Shown here in pieces: positions 44,350 to 53,948 of a stretch of 64,000 nt of DNA. The stretch lies in NCBI RefSeq assembly GCF_010667645.1, contig NZ_WHZV01000004.1, positions 62,001 to 126,000 on the forward strand. Reading direction: 5' to 3'. Position 1 is the first letter of the stretch, and each line of letters opens with the position of its first letter. A program made the translations under genes and the position numbers. The stretch comes from Bifidobacterium platyrrhinorum. GTDB lineage: Bacteria > Actinomycetota > Actinomycetes > Actinomycetales > Bifidobacteriaceae. The notes beneath the pieces were generated by a model. It worked only from the letters and a program-made list of their open reading frames with translations. It did not search any database and was not told the DNA's origin.

Positions 44350-46440
44350 ATGCCGTCGCCTCGTGCCGCGTCGGGGGCGGCCGCGGCCGCGCTTGCCGCG
44401 TCGCTCGTGCTGGGCGGCGCGATCGTCTCGCAGTCCGTCGTCTCCCGCGCCGCCGTCCCCCCGTTGGACGGCCATGACGTATTCACCGTGACCGACACCG
44501 CCGGCGAGCCGGGCGAACTGTACCTGGTCCCCGGCGCCGCATCCGGAGGCGGTGGCGACGGCGCCTCGTCGTCGGGGGCGGCATCCGTCGACCGGGTGCG
44601 TGCCGGCGCGCGCGACCTGCCCATCGCGGCGCGCGTCTCCTATTCCCTTGACGGGCCGAACGTGAGCCGCGAACGGGTCGCCGGCGGCAGCGGGCTCGTC
44701 GGCGTGCACGTCGAGCTCAAGGCCGACTCGCTCGACGGCCTGCCGCCCGCCGCGCGTTCGCAGCGCATGCTCGTCATGTTCACCGTGCCCGCTCGGGTGG
44801 CGGACGACGTGAACGTGAGCCGTAAGGCCGTCGTCATCACGCAGGGCTCCGACACCGTGATCGCCGCGACGATGCGCATCGGCGAACGGCTCGACTGCTA
44901 CATGAACGCGACGCGGTTCACGATGGGACGGATCGTCGTCGCGTCGGCGGACGGCGCGGACGCGCTCGCCGGTCAGGCCGTCGCGCTGGGCGACGGGTCG
45001 CTGGGGGAGTCCGCCGACGCTTCCGGCGCGAACCCGCATCAGGCCTTCATCGACAGGCTCACCGCGCTGCGCGACCTCGAACGTACGTTGGCGGCGAGCG
45101 ACATCGCCGCAAAACAGGCCGACTACGACCGCGCGTTCCACGCGTACATGGCCGCCTACGTCGGCTCGTACACGAACCACCTGTCCGGTTCGATAGGCTC
45201 GTCCACCCAACTGACCGCCCTGATGGGCACGGCCGGCGAGCTGAGCGGCGACACCCCGCTCGCCGCCGCGGTCCTCGACGAGGCGAACGCCGTCGATGCG
45301 GTGAGCGCCGCCCACCAGCACACGGGCGCCGCCGATGCCATCGAACAGGTGATCCGCATGGTGCGCGCGCAGGGCGTGACGGGGCTTGCGGAAACGCTCC
45401 AACGCCGTGCCGGCGAGGAGGCGACCGAGGGCGAGAAGGGGTATGCGGCGGGGCAGTCGCAGCTTTCGCAGGCGATGATCCCGTATTCGATGGCGTACAC
45501 GGACGCCTACACGAAGCATCTGAGCGCGCTGACCGGCGGCACGTCGGCCGGGGCCTCCGTCTACCGCGACCAGGCGATCGCCGCGACGGACCGCGAGTTC
45601 GCGGACGACGGAGGCGCCCATGCCGGCGACACCGCGAAGGTGAACGCCGCATTGGCCGCGCTCGCCTCGGCGCGTGAGCATACGGGCGCCGCGAGCGCCT
45701 ACCGGCAGGTGCTGCTGCGTTTCGCCGACGAACTGAACGGTTCCGGCACCGCGGGTGCGGGTGGCTCCTCGGATGTCTCCGGTGCGGGCGGCGCCACGGA
45801 TGGTGCCGCTGACGGTGCCGTGGGCGGTTCCGTCGCCGCCGCGCACTCCGCCGGGCGGTTCGTCGCGCGCGGCATGGCGGCCGACCGTTCGCTGGCCGCG
45901 CGCGCGGAGGTCTCGCGCGAACGCCGCCTGTCCGCGACCGAACGCAAGGCCGCGCGCACGTCCTCCGGCGACGTGACGACCACCGTGGTCGACGAGACCG
46001 TGGGGGCGTCCGATTCCGGCGATGTGATGAAATTCGCCGGCGGCATCCCCGGCATGGGCGGCGGATCCGGGTCGTCGGGCCGGGCGGGCGGTGACGGCGA
46101 TGCGTCGGGCGGGACTTCCGGCAAGTCTTCCGGCAAGTCCGATGGTGCGGGGGACTCGTCCGCCACCGGTGCCGACGATTCCGGCGCGTCGTCCGTGCTC
46201 GCCGAGGTGTCGCCGTACGTCGGCATGGCGGGGCCGTCGGGTTCCGGCACGCGTCTCGCCGTCGACACGACGGATCTCATCAATGACGCCGCCGCCCTCG
46301 GCGACGCCGGCGCGCTCATCCGGGCCGTGCTCGCATCCCCGGACGCCCGCTCGTTGCCGCTCTCCGGACAGGGGCGCTCTGGGGAGGATTCCGCCGCGAA
46401 CGGTTCCACCCGCTTCCTCATCGTCGAACCGGGGCTGTGA
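44350..46440 (+). CDS. Unknown large exported protein with an internal duplication
   Basis: A 696-residue protein that I do not recognise. It begins with a hydrophobic Ala-rich segment (about 5-35) that is a signal peptide or anchor. Residues about 45-230 are beta-rich. Two related helical blocks follow, about 266-345 (YVGSYTNHLSG, HTGAADAIEQVIRMV) and about 379-460 (YTDAYTKHLSA, HTGAASAYRQVLLRF). Gly/Ser/Asp-rich low-complexity sequence fills about 465-630. There is no LPXTG motif or lipobox. The start overlaps the chorismate mutase end within 1 nt, so translation is coupled. Only two Cys-free domains and no catalytic motif are visible; a cell-surface or envelope role is a guess. Confidence 0.7.
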   Translation: MPSPRAASGAAAAALAASLVLGGAIVSQSVVSRAAVPPLDGHDVFTVTDTAGEPGELYLVPGAASGGGGDGASSSGAASVDRVRAGARDLPIAARVSYSLDGPNVSRERVAGGSGLVGVHVELKADSLDGLPPAARSQRMLVMFTVPARVADDVNVSRKAVVITQGSDTVIAATMRIGERLDCYMNATRFTMGRIVVASADGADALAGQAVALGDGSLGESADASGANPHQAFIDRLTALRDLERTLAASDIAAKQADYDRAFHAYMAAYVGSYTNHLSGSIGSSTQLTALMGTAGELSGDTPLAAAVLDEANAVDAVSAAHQHTGAADAIEQVIRMVRAQGVTGLAETLQRRAGEEATEGEKGYAAGQSQLSQAMIPYSMAYTDAYTKHLSALTGGTSAGASVYRDQAIAATDREFADDGGAHAGDTAKVNAALAALASAREHTGAASAYRQVLLRFADELNGSGTAGAGGSSDVSGAGGATDGAADGAVGGSVAAAHSAGRFVARGMAADRSLAARAEVSRERRLSATERKAARTSSGDVTTTVVDETVGASDSGDVMKFAGGIPGMGGGSGSSGRAGGDGDASGGTSGKSSGKSDGAGDSSATGADDSGASSVLAEVSPYVGMAGPSGSGTRLAVDTTDLINDAAALGDAGALIRAVLASPDARSLPLSGQGRSGEDSAANGSTRFLIVEPGL

Positions 46441-46490
46441 TTCGTGCGCGCGAGCGCGTCCGCCGCACGCCCACGGACGTCCGTATACGG

Positions 46491-46529
46491 GAAAGGCCCC
46501 GGTCCGCATGATGCAGACCGGGGCCTTTC
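46491..46529. terminator. Bidirectional terminator between convergent genes
   Basis: AAAGGCCCCGGTC pairs with GACCGGGGCCTTT around an 11-nt loop. A and T residues on both sides let it serve the unknown exported protein gene and valS. Confidence 0.9.
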
Positions 46530-46550
46530 GGCCATCGGAGGGAGGGAAGG

Positions 46551-49331
46551 CTACTTCCTCGGCTTCTTGGCCGGCGGTTCGCCGAGCTCGGACTGCTCGA
46601 CGATGATCTCGGCGGCGGCTTCGGTCTCGGCCTTGGCCTCCTTCGCGGCCTCGCGGGCGGCCTCGACGGTCTCCTTGGCGGCCTTGACGGCGGCGGCCGC
46701 GGCGGCGAAGTGGATCTTGCCCACCACGCGGCCGGCCTCGGCGATGTCGTCCAGCGCACCGGCCAGCGATTCGCGCACGTCGTCGGCCACGCCCAGCGTG
46801 ACGGACAGGATCGGCGTCTTCATCGAGACCTTCGCCTTGGACTTGATGCCGCGCAGCGCGGCCAGCGCCTCGCCGGCGTGGTTGAGCAGCTCCGGGGCCA
46901 CCTTGAACGCGGCCGCCTCGTACACGTCCGGGGTCGGCCATGCGGCGCGGTGCACCGAACCGGAACCGGCGTGCATCCAGCTCCACACCTCTTCGGTGGC
47001 GTACGGCAGGAACGGCGCGAGCAGGCGGGTGAACGCGTCGAGGCCCAGGCCCAGCGCGGTGCGCGCGGACTTGACGGCCGCCTCGGAAGGCACGTGGCCG
47101 GTCGCGTCGGCGGTGCCGTAGGCGCGGTTCTTCACCAGCTCGATGTAGTCGTCGCAGAACTGCCAGAAGTAGTTCTCGATGGCCTCGAGCGCCTTGGAGT
47201 GCTCGTAGTGGTCGAGCGCGGCGGTGGCCTCGCGCACCACGAGCGCCATGCGGGCCATGGCGGCGCGGTCGAGCGGCTCGGTCACGTCGGCCGGATCCCA
47301 CGTCACGTCCGCCGGGGCGGAGACGTGGTGGTTCTCGTCCTCGCGGCCGATGGCCAGCGCGAACTTCGTCGCGTTGAGCAGCTTGATCGCCAGACGGCGG
47401 CCGATCTTCATCTGGCCCTCGTCGTAGGTGGCGTCCAGGCCCAGACGCGCGGCGGCGGCCCAGTAGCGCACCGCGTCGGCTCCGAACTGCTCGATCGGCT
47501 TGTTCGGCACGACGACGTTGCCCTTGGACTTCGACATCTTCTTGTGGTCCGGGTCGAGGATCCAGCCGGAGAGCGTGGTGTGCTTCCACGGCAGGCACTT
47601 GTTCTCGAGGTGGGCGCGGTCGATGGAGCTGAACAGCCAGGTGCGGATGATGTCCTGGCCCTGCGGGCGCAGATCCATCGGGAACGTGGCCTTGAACAGG
47701 GCCTGGTTCTCCTCGCCGGGCTCCTCCCAGCGGGTCACGATCTGCGGGGTGAGCGAGGAGGTCGCCCACGTGTCCATGATGTCCTTCTCGGCGGTGAAGC
47801 CGCCGGGCACGTCACGCTGCTCCTCGGTGTAGCCGGCCGGCACGTCGGTGGTCGGGTCGATCGGCAGGATGTCCTCGCTCGGCGTGATCGGGTGGTCGTA
47901 GTCGGCGGATCCGTCCTCCTTGACCGGGTACCACAGCGGGAACGGCACGCCGAAGAAGCGCTGGCGGGAGATCAGCCAGTCGCCGTTGAGGCCGTGCACC
48001 CAGTTCTCGTAGCGCACGCGCATGAAGTCCGGGTGGAACTCGAGCTCCTTGCCGCGCTCGATGAGCTCGGCGTTCAGCTTCTGGTCGGTGCCGCCGTTCT
48101 TGAGGTACCACTGGCGGGAGGTGACGATCTCGAGCGGCTTGTCGCCCTTCTCGTAGAAGTTCGTCATACGCTTCGTCGGCGTCGGCTCGCCGTCCAGGTC
48201 GCCGGACTCGCGCAGGTGGTCGACGATGATCTTGCGGGCGGAGAACGTGGTCTTGCCTTCGGTCTCCTCGAAGACCGCCTTGCCGCCCTCGTCGGTGATC
48301 CAGTCCGGCACGCTCATGATGATGCGGCCGTTGCGCTGGATGATCGGGCGGGTCGGCAGGTCGAGGTCACGCCACCATTCGACGTCGGTTACGTCGCCGA
48401 AGGTGCAGCACATGGCGATGCCGGCGCCCTTGTCCATCTCTGCGGCCGGGTGCGCGAGGATCGGCACCTTCACCTTGAACAGCGGGGAGTAGACGTACTG
48501 GCCGAAGTACGGCTTGTAGCGCTCGTCGTCCGGGTGCGCGATGAGCGCGCCGCAGGCGGCCAGCAGCTCGGGGCGGGTCGTCTCGATGTAGATCGGGGTG
48601 CCGTCCTCGAAGCGGAACGCGACCTTGTGGTAGAAGCCGGGGTATTCGCGCGATTCGAGCTCGGCCTGGGCCACGGCGGTCTGGAAGGTCACGTCCCACA
48701 GGCCGGGGGCGTCCTTCTGGTAGGCCTCGCCGCGGGCGAGGTTGCGCAGGAACGCCTTCTGGGCGACGCGGCGCGGGTGCTCGCCGATGGTGTGGTAGGT
48801 CTGCGACCAGTCGATCGACAGGCCCAGCTTGCGCCACAGCGCCTCGAACAGCTTCTCGTCCTCGGCGGTGAGCTTCTCGCACAGTTCGATGAAGTTCTGG
48901 CGGGAGCACGGCACCTGGTCCTTGGCGTCGATCTTCTTGCCGTCGGTGCCTTCGAACGGCGGCTTGAAGTCCGGGTCGTACTTGAGGGAGGTGTCGACGC
49001 GCACGCCGTAGTAGTTCTGCACGCGGCGCTCGGTCGGCAGGCCGTTGTCGTCCCAGCCCATCGGGTAGAACACGTCGAAGCCCTGCATGCGCTTGAAGCG
49101 GGCGATGACGTCCGTGTGCGTGTAGGAGAACACGTGGCCCACGTGCAGGTGGCCGGACACGGTGGGCGGCGGGGTGTCGATGGAGTACACGGCCTTGCGG
49201 TCGCGGGTGTCGTTGAACTTGTAGGTGCCCTGTTCGTCCCAGACGGCACGCCACTTGTCTTCGAGGCCGTCCACGCCCACGCGGTCGGGCAGCGGGGTGA
49301 GGTTGGCCGTGATGGATTTGGCTTCAGTCAT
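46551..49331 (-). CDS. valS: Valyl-tRNA synthetase
   Basis: A 926-residue class I synthetase that charges tRNA-Val. TVSGHLHVGHVFSYTHTD holds the HIGH motif (about 60) and KKMSKSKGNV the KMSKS motif (about 597). The editing domain (about 220-390) and the anticodon-binding helices are present, and the C-terminal coiled coil ends in a Glu/Ala/Lys-rich stretch. Start ATG 49331 has no ribosome site; on the coding strand TAGACT ends 7 nt before it, so the mRNA is probably leaderless. A longer reading to 49361 crosses this promoter. Confidence 0.96.
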   Translation of the reverse strand: MTEAKSITANLTPLPDRVGVDGLEDKWRAVWDEQGTYKFNDTRDRKAVYSIDTPPPTVSGHLHVGHVFSYTHTDVIARFKRMQGFDVFYPMGWDDNGLPTERRVQNYYGVRVDTSLKYDPDFKPPFEGTDGKKIDAKDQVPCSRQNFIELCEKLTAEDEKLFEALWRKLGLSIDWSQTYHTIGEHPRRVAQKAFLRNLARGEAYQKDAPGLWDVTFQTAVAQAELESREYPGFYHKVAFRFEDGTPIYIETTRPELLAACGALIAHPDDERYKPYFGQYVYSPLFKVKVPILAHPAAEMDKGAGIAMCCTFGDVTDVEWWRDLDLPTRPIIQRNGRIIMSVPDWITDEGGKAVFEETEGKTTFSARKIIVDHLRESGDLDGEPTPTKRMTNFYEKGDKPLEIVTSRQWYLKNGGTDQKLNAELIERGKELEFHPDFMRVRYENWVHGLNGDWLISRQRFFGVPFPLWYPVKEDGSADYDHPITPSEDILPIDPTTDVPAGYTEEQRDVPGGFTAEKDIMDTWATSSLTPQIVTRWEEPGEENQALFKATFPMDLRPQGQDIIRTWLFSSIDRAHLENKCLPWKHTTLSGWILDPDHKKMSKSKGNVVVPNKPIEQFGADAVRYWAAAARLGLDATYDEGQMKIGRRLAIKLLNATKFALAIGREDENHHVSAPADVTWDPADVTEPLDRAAMARMALVVREATAALDHYEHSKALEAIENYFWQFCDDYIELVKNRAYGTADATGHVPSEAAVKSARTALGLGLDAFTRLLAPFLPYATEEVWSWMHAGSGSVHRAAWPTPDVYEAAAFKVAPELLNHAGEALAALRGIKSKAKVSMKTPILSVTLGVADDVRESLAGALDDIAEAGRVVGKIHFAAAAAAVKAAKETVEAAREAAKEAKAETEAAAEIIVEQSELGEPPAKKPRK

Positions 49332-49433
49332 ACACGCGAGTCTATGCGGCTTAGGTGACAACGCCCCGCGCCCGTCCGGCCCGCGCTTTCGCCCGTCGTC
49401 CGGCGGTCCGGCCGGCGTCGCGCCGGCGGCGTT

Positions 49434-51050
49434 TCACCGCTTGGCGACGTTCGCGAGCGGCAGGAAGTCGTCGGTCATCTGCGTGGGGTAGCCGGACAGC
49501 GACTTCGAGGCGACCACCACGTTGCGCTTGGCGTACAGCCAGTCGCTGGCCGCGTCCTCGCTGACCGTGCGCGCGTACGTCCTGAGCCCGTCGGCGTAGG
49601 CGGCGTCGTTGGTCGCCGCGACCGCCGCCGCGTACTGGGACTGCGCATCCGCGTTCGTGTAGCGGGCGTCCGACTGCGCGTTCGCGAACATGGCCGTGCC
49701 GTCCGTGCCGTCCAGGTCGGTCAGCAGCAGCTGGAAGTCGCGGTTCTGGACGCGTTGCGCGAGCTGCGCGTCGTCCAGCGCCTCCACGGTGACGGTGAGG
49801 CCCTCCGCGTTGTACTGGTCGGCGATCGCCTGGGCGAGCTGCTGGTAGCGGGTCGGCGCGATGAGCTTGATCGTGCCGATGTAGCCGGAACCGAAGTAGG
49901 AGAGCATGGAATGGGCCTTCGCGCTGTCGTGCGCGAGCACGGAGGTGAGGTCCTCGTAGCCCGGTTCGAGCGGGCCGATGGGGCCTCCGAGCACCTGGGC
50001 GACGTCGGCGCGGCCGGCGGTCAGCGCCTGCTTGTCGAGCAGGAGGCGCAGCGACTGGCGCACCTGCACGTCGGAGAGGATCGAATCGGAGTCGCCGTTG
50101 TACAGCAGCGTGACCTTGCGCGTGCTCGCGCCCTGCGTGAGCGTGACCGACGCGTCGTCCTTGAGCGCGTCCGCGTCGCCCGCCTCGTCGGGCAGCGCGA
50201 GGTCCACGTCGCCCGACTTGGCGGCCTGGACGAGCGAGGCGTCGTCCGCGTAGTACTTCAGCGTCGCCGTGCCGACCTTCGCGTCGCCGCCCTGGCGCGC
50301 CGCGAGGACGATTGCCTTGCCGGCGTCGAACGACGAGACGGTGAACGGGCCCGAGCCGACCGCCTTCGTCGCGTAGTCGATGTTCGCCTCGGAGTCGTAG
50401 ACGATGCCGAAGCGCCCGGAAAGCGTGCGCGTGAGCGTCGCGTCCGGCTGGCTGAGCGCGATCTTCACGGTGGTGGGGTTCGGGTTGGTCACGGCGGACA
50501 GCGCCTTGAGCTTCGTGTCGGCGCCGGGCCACTTGCCCTCCACCGCCTGCTGCAGGGAAGCGACCACGTCGGCGGAGTCGAGCGTATGCCCGTTGGAGAA
50601 GGTGAGTCCGGAGCGCAGCGTGAGCGTGAGGGTCTTCCCGTCCGCCGAGGTCGTCCACTTTGAGGCCAGGCCGGGCGTGAGCGCGTTCTTGTCGTCGCGC
50701 GAGATGAGCGTCTCGTACACGTTGCCGATGAGCGCTCGGTCGAGCGCGTCGGAGGTGGCGCCGGTGGCGGTGCGGATGTCGAGCGTGTCCGGCGCGCCGG
50801 TCAGGCCGACCGTCACGGCCGGGCCGGATTTCACGCCGTCGGCGCCCAGTCCGGGGACCACGTCGCGGTGTTGGATCAGCGCCCAGCCCGCCCACAGCAA
50901 CGCCGTGAGCAGTGCGGCCACGCCGAGGAAGACGCCCCAGCGGGCCGCCTCGCTTCGTGCGCCGCGTCGCGCGGCGCGTACCGCCCGGCCGTCCCCGTTC
51001 GCGTCGCCGTGATTGCCGTACCCGTTACCGCCCCTGTGATTCCTGCGCAT
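49434..51050 (-). CDS. Oligopeptide-type substrate-binding protein (SBP_bac_5), membrane-anchored
   Basis: A 538-residue exported protein. The first 35 residues are Arg/Gly-rich and cytoplasmic, followed by one transmembrane helix (about 38-60); there is no lipobox. The body is a family 5 binding protein: VTVGLTGAPDTLDIRTATG, NVYETLISRDDKNALTPGLA, and LTLRSGLTFSNGHTLDSADV. Such proteins deliver peptides or similar ligands to ABC importers. No permease genes are adjacent, so it is another orphan. It lies between nth and valS on the same strand. Confidence 0.88.
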   Translation of the reverse strand: MRRNHRGGNGYGNHGDANGDGRAVRAARRGARSEAARWGVFLGVAALLTALLWAGWALIQHRDVVPGLGADGVKSGPAVTVGLTGAPDTLDIRTATGATSDALDRALIGNVYETLISRDDKNALTPGLASKWTTSADGKTLTLTLRSGLTFSNGHTLDSADVVASLQQAVEGKWPGADTKLKALSAVTNPNPTTVKIALSQPDATLTRTLSGRFGIVYDSEANIDYATKAVGSGPFTVSSFDAGKAIVLAARQGGDAKVGTATLKYYADDASLVQAAKSGDVDLALPDEAGDADALKDDASVTLTQGASTRKVTLLYNGDSDSILSDVQVRQSLRLLLDKQALTAGRADVAQVLGGPIGPLEPGYEDLTSVLAHDSAKAHSMLSYFGSGYIGTIKLIAPTRYQQLAQAIADQYNAEGLTVTVEALDDAQLAQRVQNRDFQLLLTDLDGTDGTAMFANAQSDARYTNADAQSQYAAAVAATNDAAYADGLRTYARTVSEDAASDWLYAKRNVVVASKSLSGYPTQMTDDFLPLANVAKR

Positions 51051-51157
51051 GCGCCCCAGTCAACCGCAATGGTCGGACGGGTGGGAGGGGGGTCGGTCGG
51101 GTCTTTCCCGGATACGCCGGTGATGTGTCTGCGCCGCGTCGCCGCCGTGCCGCCATG

Positions 51158-51823
51158 TCACGCCGCGCCGGCGGCCGGGCATGTGGCGGCCAGAGGGCAT
51201 TCGACGCAATCGGGCCTGCGCGCGTGGCAGGTCGCGCGGCCGAACAGGATGAGTCGGTGGCTCAGGTCCGTCCATTCTCCGGGCGGGAAGCAGGCGGTGA
51301 TCTCCCGTTCGACCGCCACCGGATCGGGGTGCGCGTCACGCCAGTCCGAACGCCAGCGCAGCCGGCCGGTCACGCGCATCACATGCGTGTCGACCGGGAA
51401 ACCGGGGATGCCGAACGCGTTGCCCAGCACGACGTTCGCGGTCTTGCGGCCCACGCCGGGCAGCGAGGTAAGCTCCTTCATCGTGCGTGGCACCTCGCCG
51501 CCGAAACGTTCGTCGAGCGCGACGGCCAGTCCCAGCAGATGCTTCGTCTTCGAACGATAGAAGCCGAGCGGATGGATGATGTCCTCCACCTCCTGCGGGT
51601 TCGCCGCCGCCAGGTCGGCGGCTTCCGGGAAGCGCGCGAACAGTTCCGGCGTGACCGTGTTGACGCGCCTGTCGGTCGTCTGCGCGCTCAGGACGGTGGC
51701 GATGAGCAGCTGGAGGGGGTTGGAGAAATGCAGCGCGCATTCCGGCGCGGGGAAGACCTCGCGCAGAATCGCGTATTCGTCATGCATGCGGGCCTGACGC
51801 GCCCGCTTCGATTCACGAACCAT
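51158..51823 (-). CDS. nth: Endonuclease III
   Basis: A 221-residue DNA glycosylase/AP lyase that removes oxidised pyrimidines. The helix-hairpin-helix LPGVGRKTANVVLGNAFG contains the catalytic Lys; the catalytic Asp is in FPVDTHVMRV. The iron-sulfur cluster motif is complete, C-x6-C-x2-C-x5-C in CHARRPDCVECPLAATC. I took ATG 51823 (MVRESKRARQARMHDEY); an internal ATG 12 codons later is also possible. The glnR stop lies 50 nt upstream, so the two may share a transcript. Confidence 0.94.
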   Translation of the reverse strand: MVRESKRARQARMHDEYAILREVFPAPECALHFSNPLQLLIATVLSAQTTDRRVNTVTPELFARFPEAADLAAANPQEVEDIIHPLGFYRSKTKHLLGLAVALDERFGGEVPRTMKELTSLPGVGRKTANVVLGNAFGIPGFPVDTHVMRVTGRLRWRSDWRDAHPDPVAVEREITACFPPGEWTDLSHRLILFGRATCHARRPDCVECPLAATCPAAGAA

Positions 51824-51873
51824 ATGCCGGTCCTGTCGGTCTCGCACGTCCGACGCGCATCCGCGCGACGATG

Positions 51874-52635
51874 TCAGTCGTCGGTCGGGGCCTGGCGTGC
51901 GGCGGATTTGGCGGCCGACTCCTCGGACTCGTCGTCCGGCGGGTCGAAGCGGTAGCCGACGTTGCGCACGGTGCCGATGAGATGCTCGTATTCGCCGCCG
52001 AGCTTGGCGCGCAGACGACGGATGTGCACGTCGACGGTGCGGGTGCCGCCGTAGTAGTCGTAGCCCCACACCTCCTGCAGCAGCTGCGCGCGCGTGAAGA
52101 CGCGGCCCGGATGCTGCACCAGGTATTTGAGCAGCTCGAACTCCTTGTACGCCAGGTCGATGGGATGGCCGTGCAGGGAGGCGGTGTAGCCGTTCGTGTC
52201 CACGATGAGGTCGCCGGAACGGATCTGGCCGTCCTCGTTGGTCACGCCCTTGTCGCCGGCGGAGGCCGTGTTGGCGGCGGCCGGCGCGTTGCCGCGTTCG
52301 GAGACGAGCCTCAGACGGCCCTCGACCTCGGCCGGGGAGGCGGTCGAGACCACCACGTCGGCGATGCCCCACTGCGAGTTGACGACGGTGAAGCCGCCTT
52401 CGGTGAGGATCAGGACGATCGGCGTGGACAGCCCGGAGGCGTGGATGAGGTTGCACAGGGTCTTGGCCGTGGCCAGATCGTCACGGGCGTCAAGGAACAG
52501 GATGGTGTTCTCCGGCATCTTCACCAGGCTGGCCGCGTCCATCGGCAGGACGCGCACGCGGTGGGACAGCAGGGCGAGCGAAGGCAGTACGGAGGCGGGG
52601 TTGCTGGCGAACGTCATCAACGTCAGGTCAGTCAC
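51874..52635 (-). CDS. glnR: GlnR-type winged-helix response regulator
   Basis: A 253-residue regulator of the OmpR family. The atypical receiver (about 1-115) starts LTLMTFASNPASVLPSLALL and contains FLDARDDLATAKTLCNLIHA and TEGGFTVVNSQWGI, as in actinobacterial GlnR, which acts without a cognate kinase. The DNA-binding domain is YKEFELLKYLVQHPGRVFTR (about 160-180) and YDYYGGTRTVDVHIRRLRAK. In actinobacteria GlnR controls nitrogen assimilation. The start is GTG 52635 with GAGGGG upstream. The C-terminal tail is acidic and Ala-rich. Confidence 0.93.
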   Translation of the reverse strand: MTDLTLMTFASNPASVLPSLALLSHRVRVLPMDAASLVKMPENTILFLDARDDLATAKTLCNLIHASGLSTPIVLILTEGGFTVVNSQWGIADVVVSTASPAEVEGRLRLVSERGNAPAAANTASAGDKGVTNEDGQIRSGDLIVDTNGYTASLHGHPIDLAYKEFELLKYLVQHPGRVFTRAQLLQEVWGYDYYGGTRTVDVHIRRLRAKLGGEYEHLIGTVRNVGYRFDPPDDESEESAAKSAARQAPTDD

Positions 52636-53210
52636 GTCATACCCCTCTCATGATGAGGACGCCGCAGGTGACGGCGGCACCCCTCGAAATGACGGCAACC
52701 ATGCGGGAACGCGACCAAGCGGGCGGAACGTCCGGGTACAAGTCGGGATCCTGGTGATGGAAACCCTTGTGAATACTGAGCATGATTGTACGCGCACACA
52801 TGGGACACATGGTGTTAACTTGCGTGACAACAACGTGCGGTCGACGGCCGCGAATCGTTGATTCCGCGCGGCTGCACGGTCGTCGGGGGCGCTCGTCGGC
52901 AAACGGCGTCCGGCATATGGAGGCGTCCATCATATGGTCGGTGCGGTGGTGCGGCGGTGGTGCGGCGGTGGTGCGGTGGCGGTGCGGTGACATACGGAAG
53001 GCCGTCATGCCAGAGCCCATCAGGCTATCGGCTCGGCGCACGGATGGGGCGCAGGCGGGGCGGGGCGGGCGCATCGTCATGCGGAAGGGCGCGGGAGGCG
53101 TCCGGCGCCCCGGGCGGCCGCATCCCCGCGCGCATCCGGCACGGCGGGTAGGATTGGTGCAGTTGTCCGGATCCTCGGATCCGCAAGGTACGGGAAGTGC
53201 GGGAGTGACT
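52636..53210. other. 575-bp gene-poor region with GGTGCGGCGGT tandem repeats
   Basis: The glnR promoter side lies at the left. I see no ORF with a ribosome site. Between 52937 and 52990 the plus strand is a short tandem array of GGTGCGGCGGT/GGTGCGGTGGC units. CGGATCC-TC-GGATCCG near 53167-53182 is a small palindrome in the leader of the downstream membrane protein gene; TAGGAT (about 53149-53154) is a possible -10 box. Confidence 0.45.
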
Positions 53211-53948
53211 ATGGCAGGTGGGACCGTCGGCAAGTGGGATGCGAAGCGCGGGGCGATGCTCGGCGCGCAGGCGCTCGCGTACGCGTTGTTCATCGTGGTC
53301 GGCGCCGTATGGGGCGTCGGCCTGTCCGGCGCGGGCATCGTCGCCAACATCGTCGCGCTGGTCCTCATGGTGGTCGTGCTGGCGGTGTTCCACTGGTTCT
53401 GGCCGTTCCGCGCGTCCGCCGTCGACAGGGTCATCGGTCTGGTCGTAGGCCTGCTGTCCATCGTGTGCGTCGCCTCGCCGTCGGTCGGCGGGATCATCAT
53501 GCCGCTGGACCGCGGCATCGAGGACAGCGCCCTCAAGCTCGACACCTATCCCGAGGCGCGCTGGGCCGCGGCGGTGGCCGGACTGCTCGTCGTGCTCACC
53601 ATCGTGTCGTTCGGGCGGCAGATGCTGCGCGAGGAGCGTTCGCACCTCATCCGTGCGCTGTCCCACTGCGTGACCGGCGGCGCCGCCTCGATCTCGCTGG
53701 CCGGATGGTATTTCATCCCGTACGTGGTGTCCGGAGCCTTCACCGCCTCCTCCGCGATGTTCGCGGGGACCGTCGTGGTGATGGTGCTGTTCGCTCTCGT
53801 CCTCGCCGTCGCCTCCGTGTGGTGGCTCAGGGAGCTCGACCCGGATCCGGTGCAGCCCGCGCCGTGGATCGGCGTCGCGATGCTGCCGTTCATGTTCTAC
53901 GGTCTGGTGGTCTTCGCCGCGGCCCTGCTCCTGCAGATCCTGGGCTGA
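53211..53948 (+). CDS. Seven-helix membrane protein of unknown function
   Basis: A 245-residue protein with about seven predicted transmembrane helices and short loops. The longest loop lies between helices 3 and 4 (IMPLDRGIEDSALKLDTYPE). No transporter or enzyme signature is visible. ATG 53211 (MAGGTVGKWDAKRG) was chosen because GGGAG lies 6-10 nt before it and hydrophobic sequence starts soon after; a longer in-frame reading from 52782 crosses the tandem repeats and is unlikely. It stands alone between glnR and the repeat cluster. Confidence 0.65.
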   Translation: MAGGTVGKWDAKRGAMLGAQALAYALFIVVGAVWGVGLSGAGIVANIVALVLMVVVLAVFHWFWPFRASAVDRVIGLVVGLLSIVCVASPSVGGIIMPLDRGIEDSALKLDTYPEARWAAAVAGLLVVLTIVSFGRQMLREERSHLIRALSHCVTGGAASISLAGWYFIPYVVSGAFTASSAMFAGTVVVMVLFALVLAVASVWWLRELDPDPVQPAPWIGVAMLPFMFYGLVVFAAALLLQILG

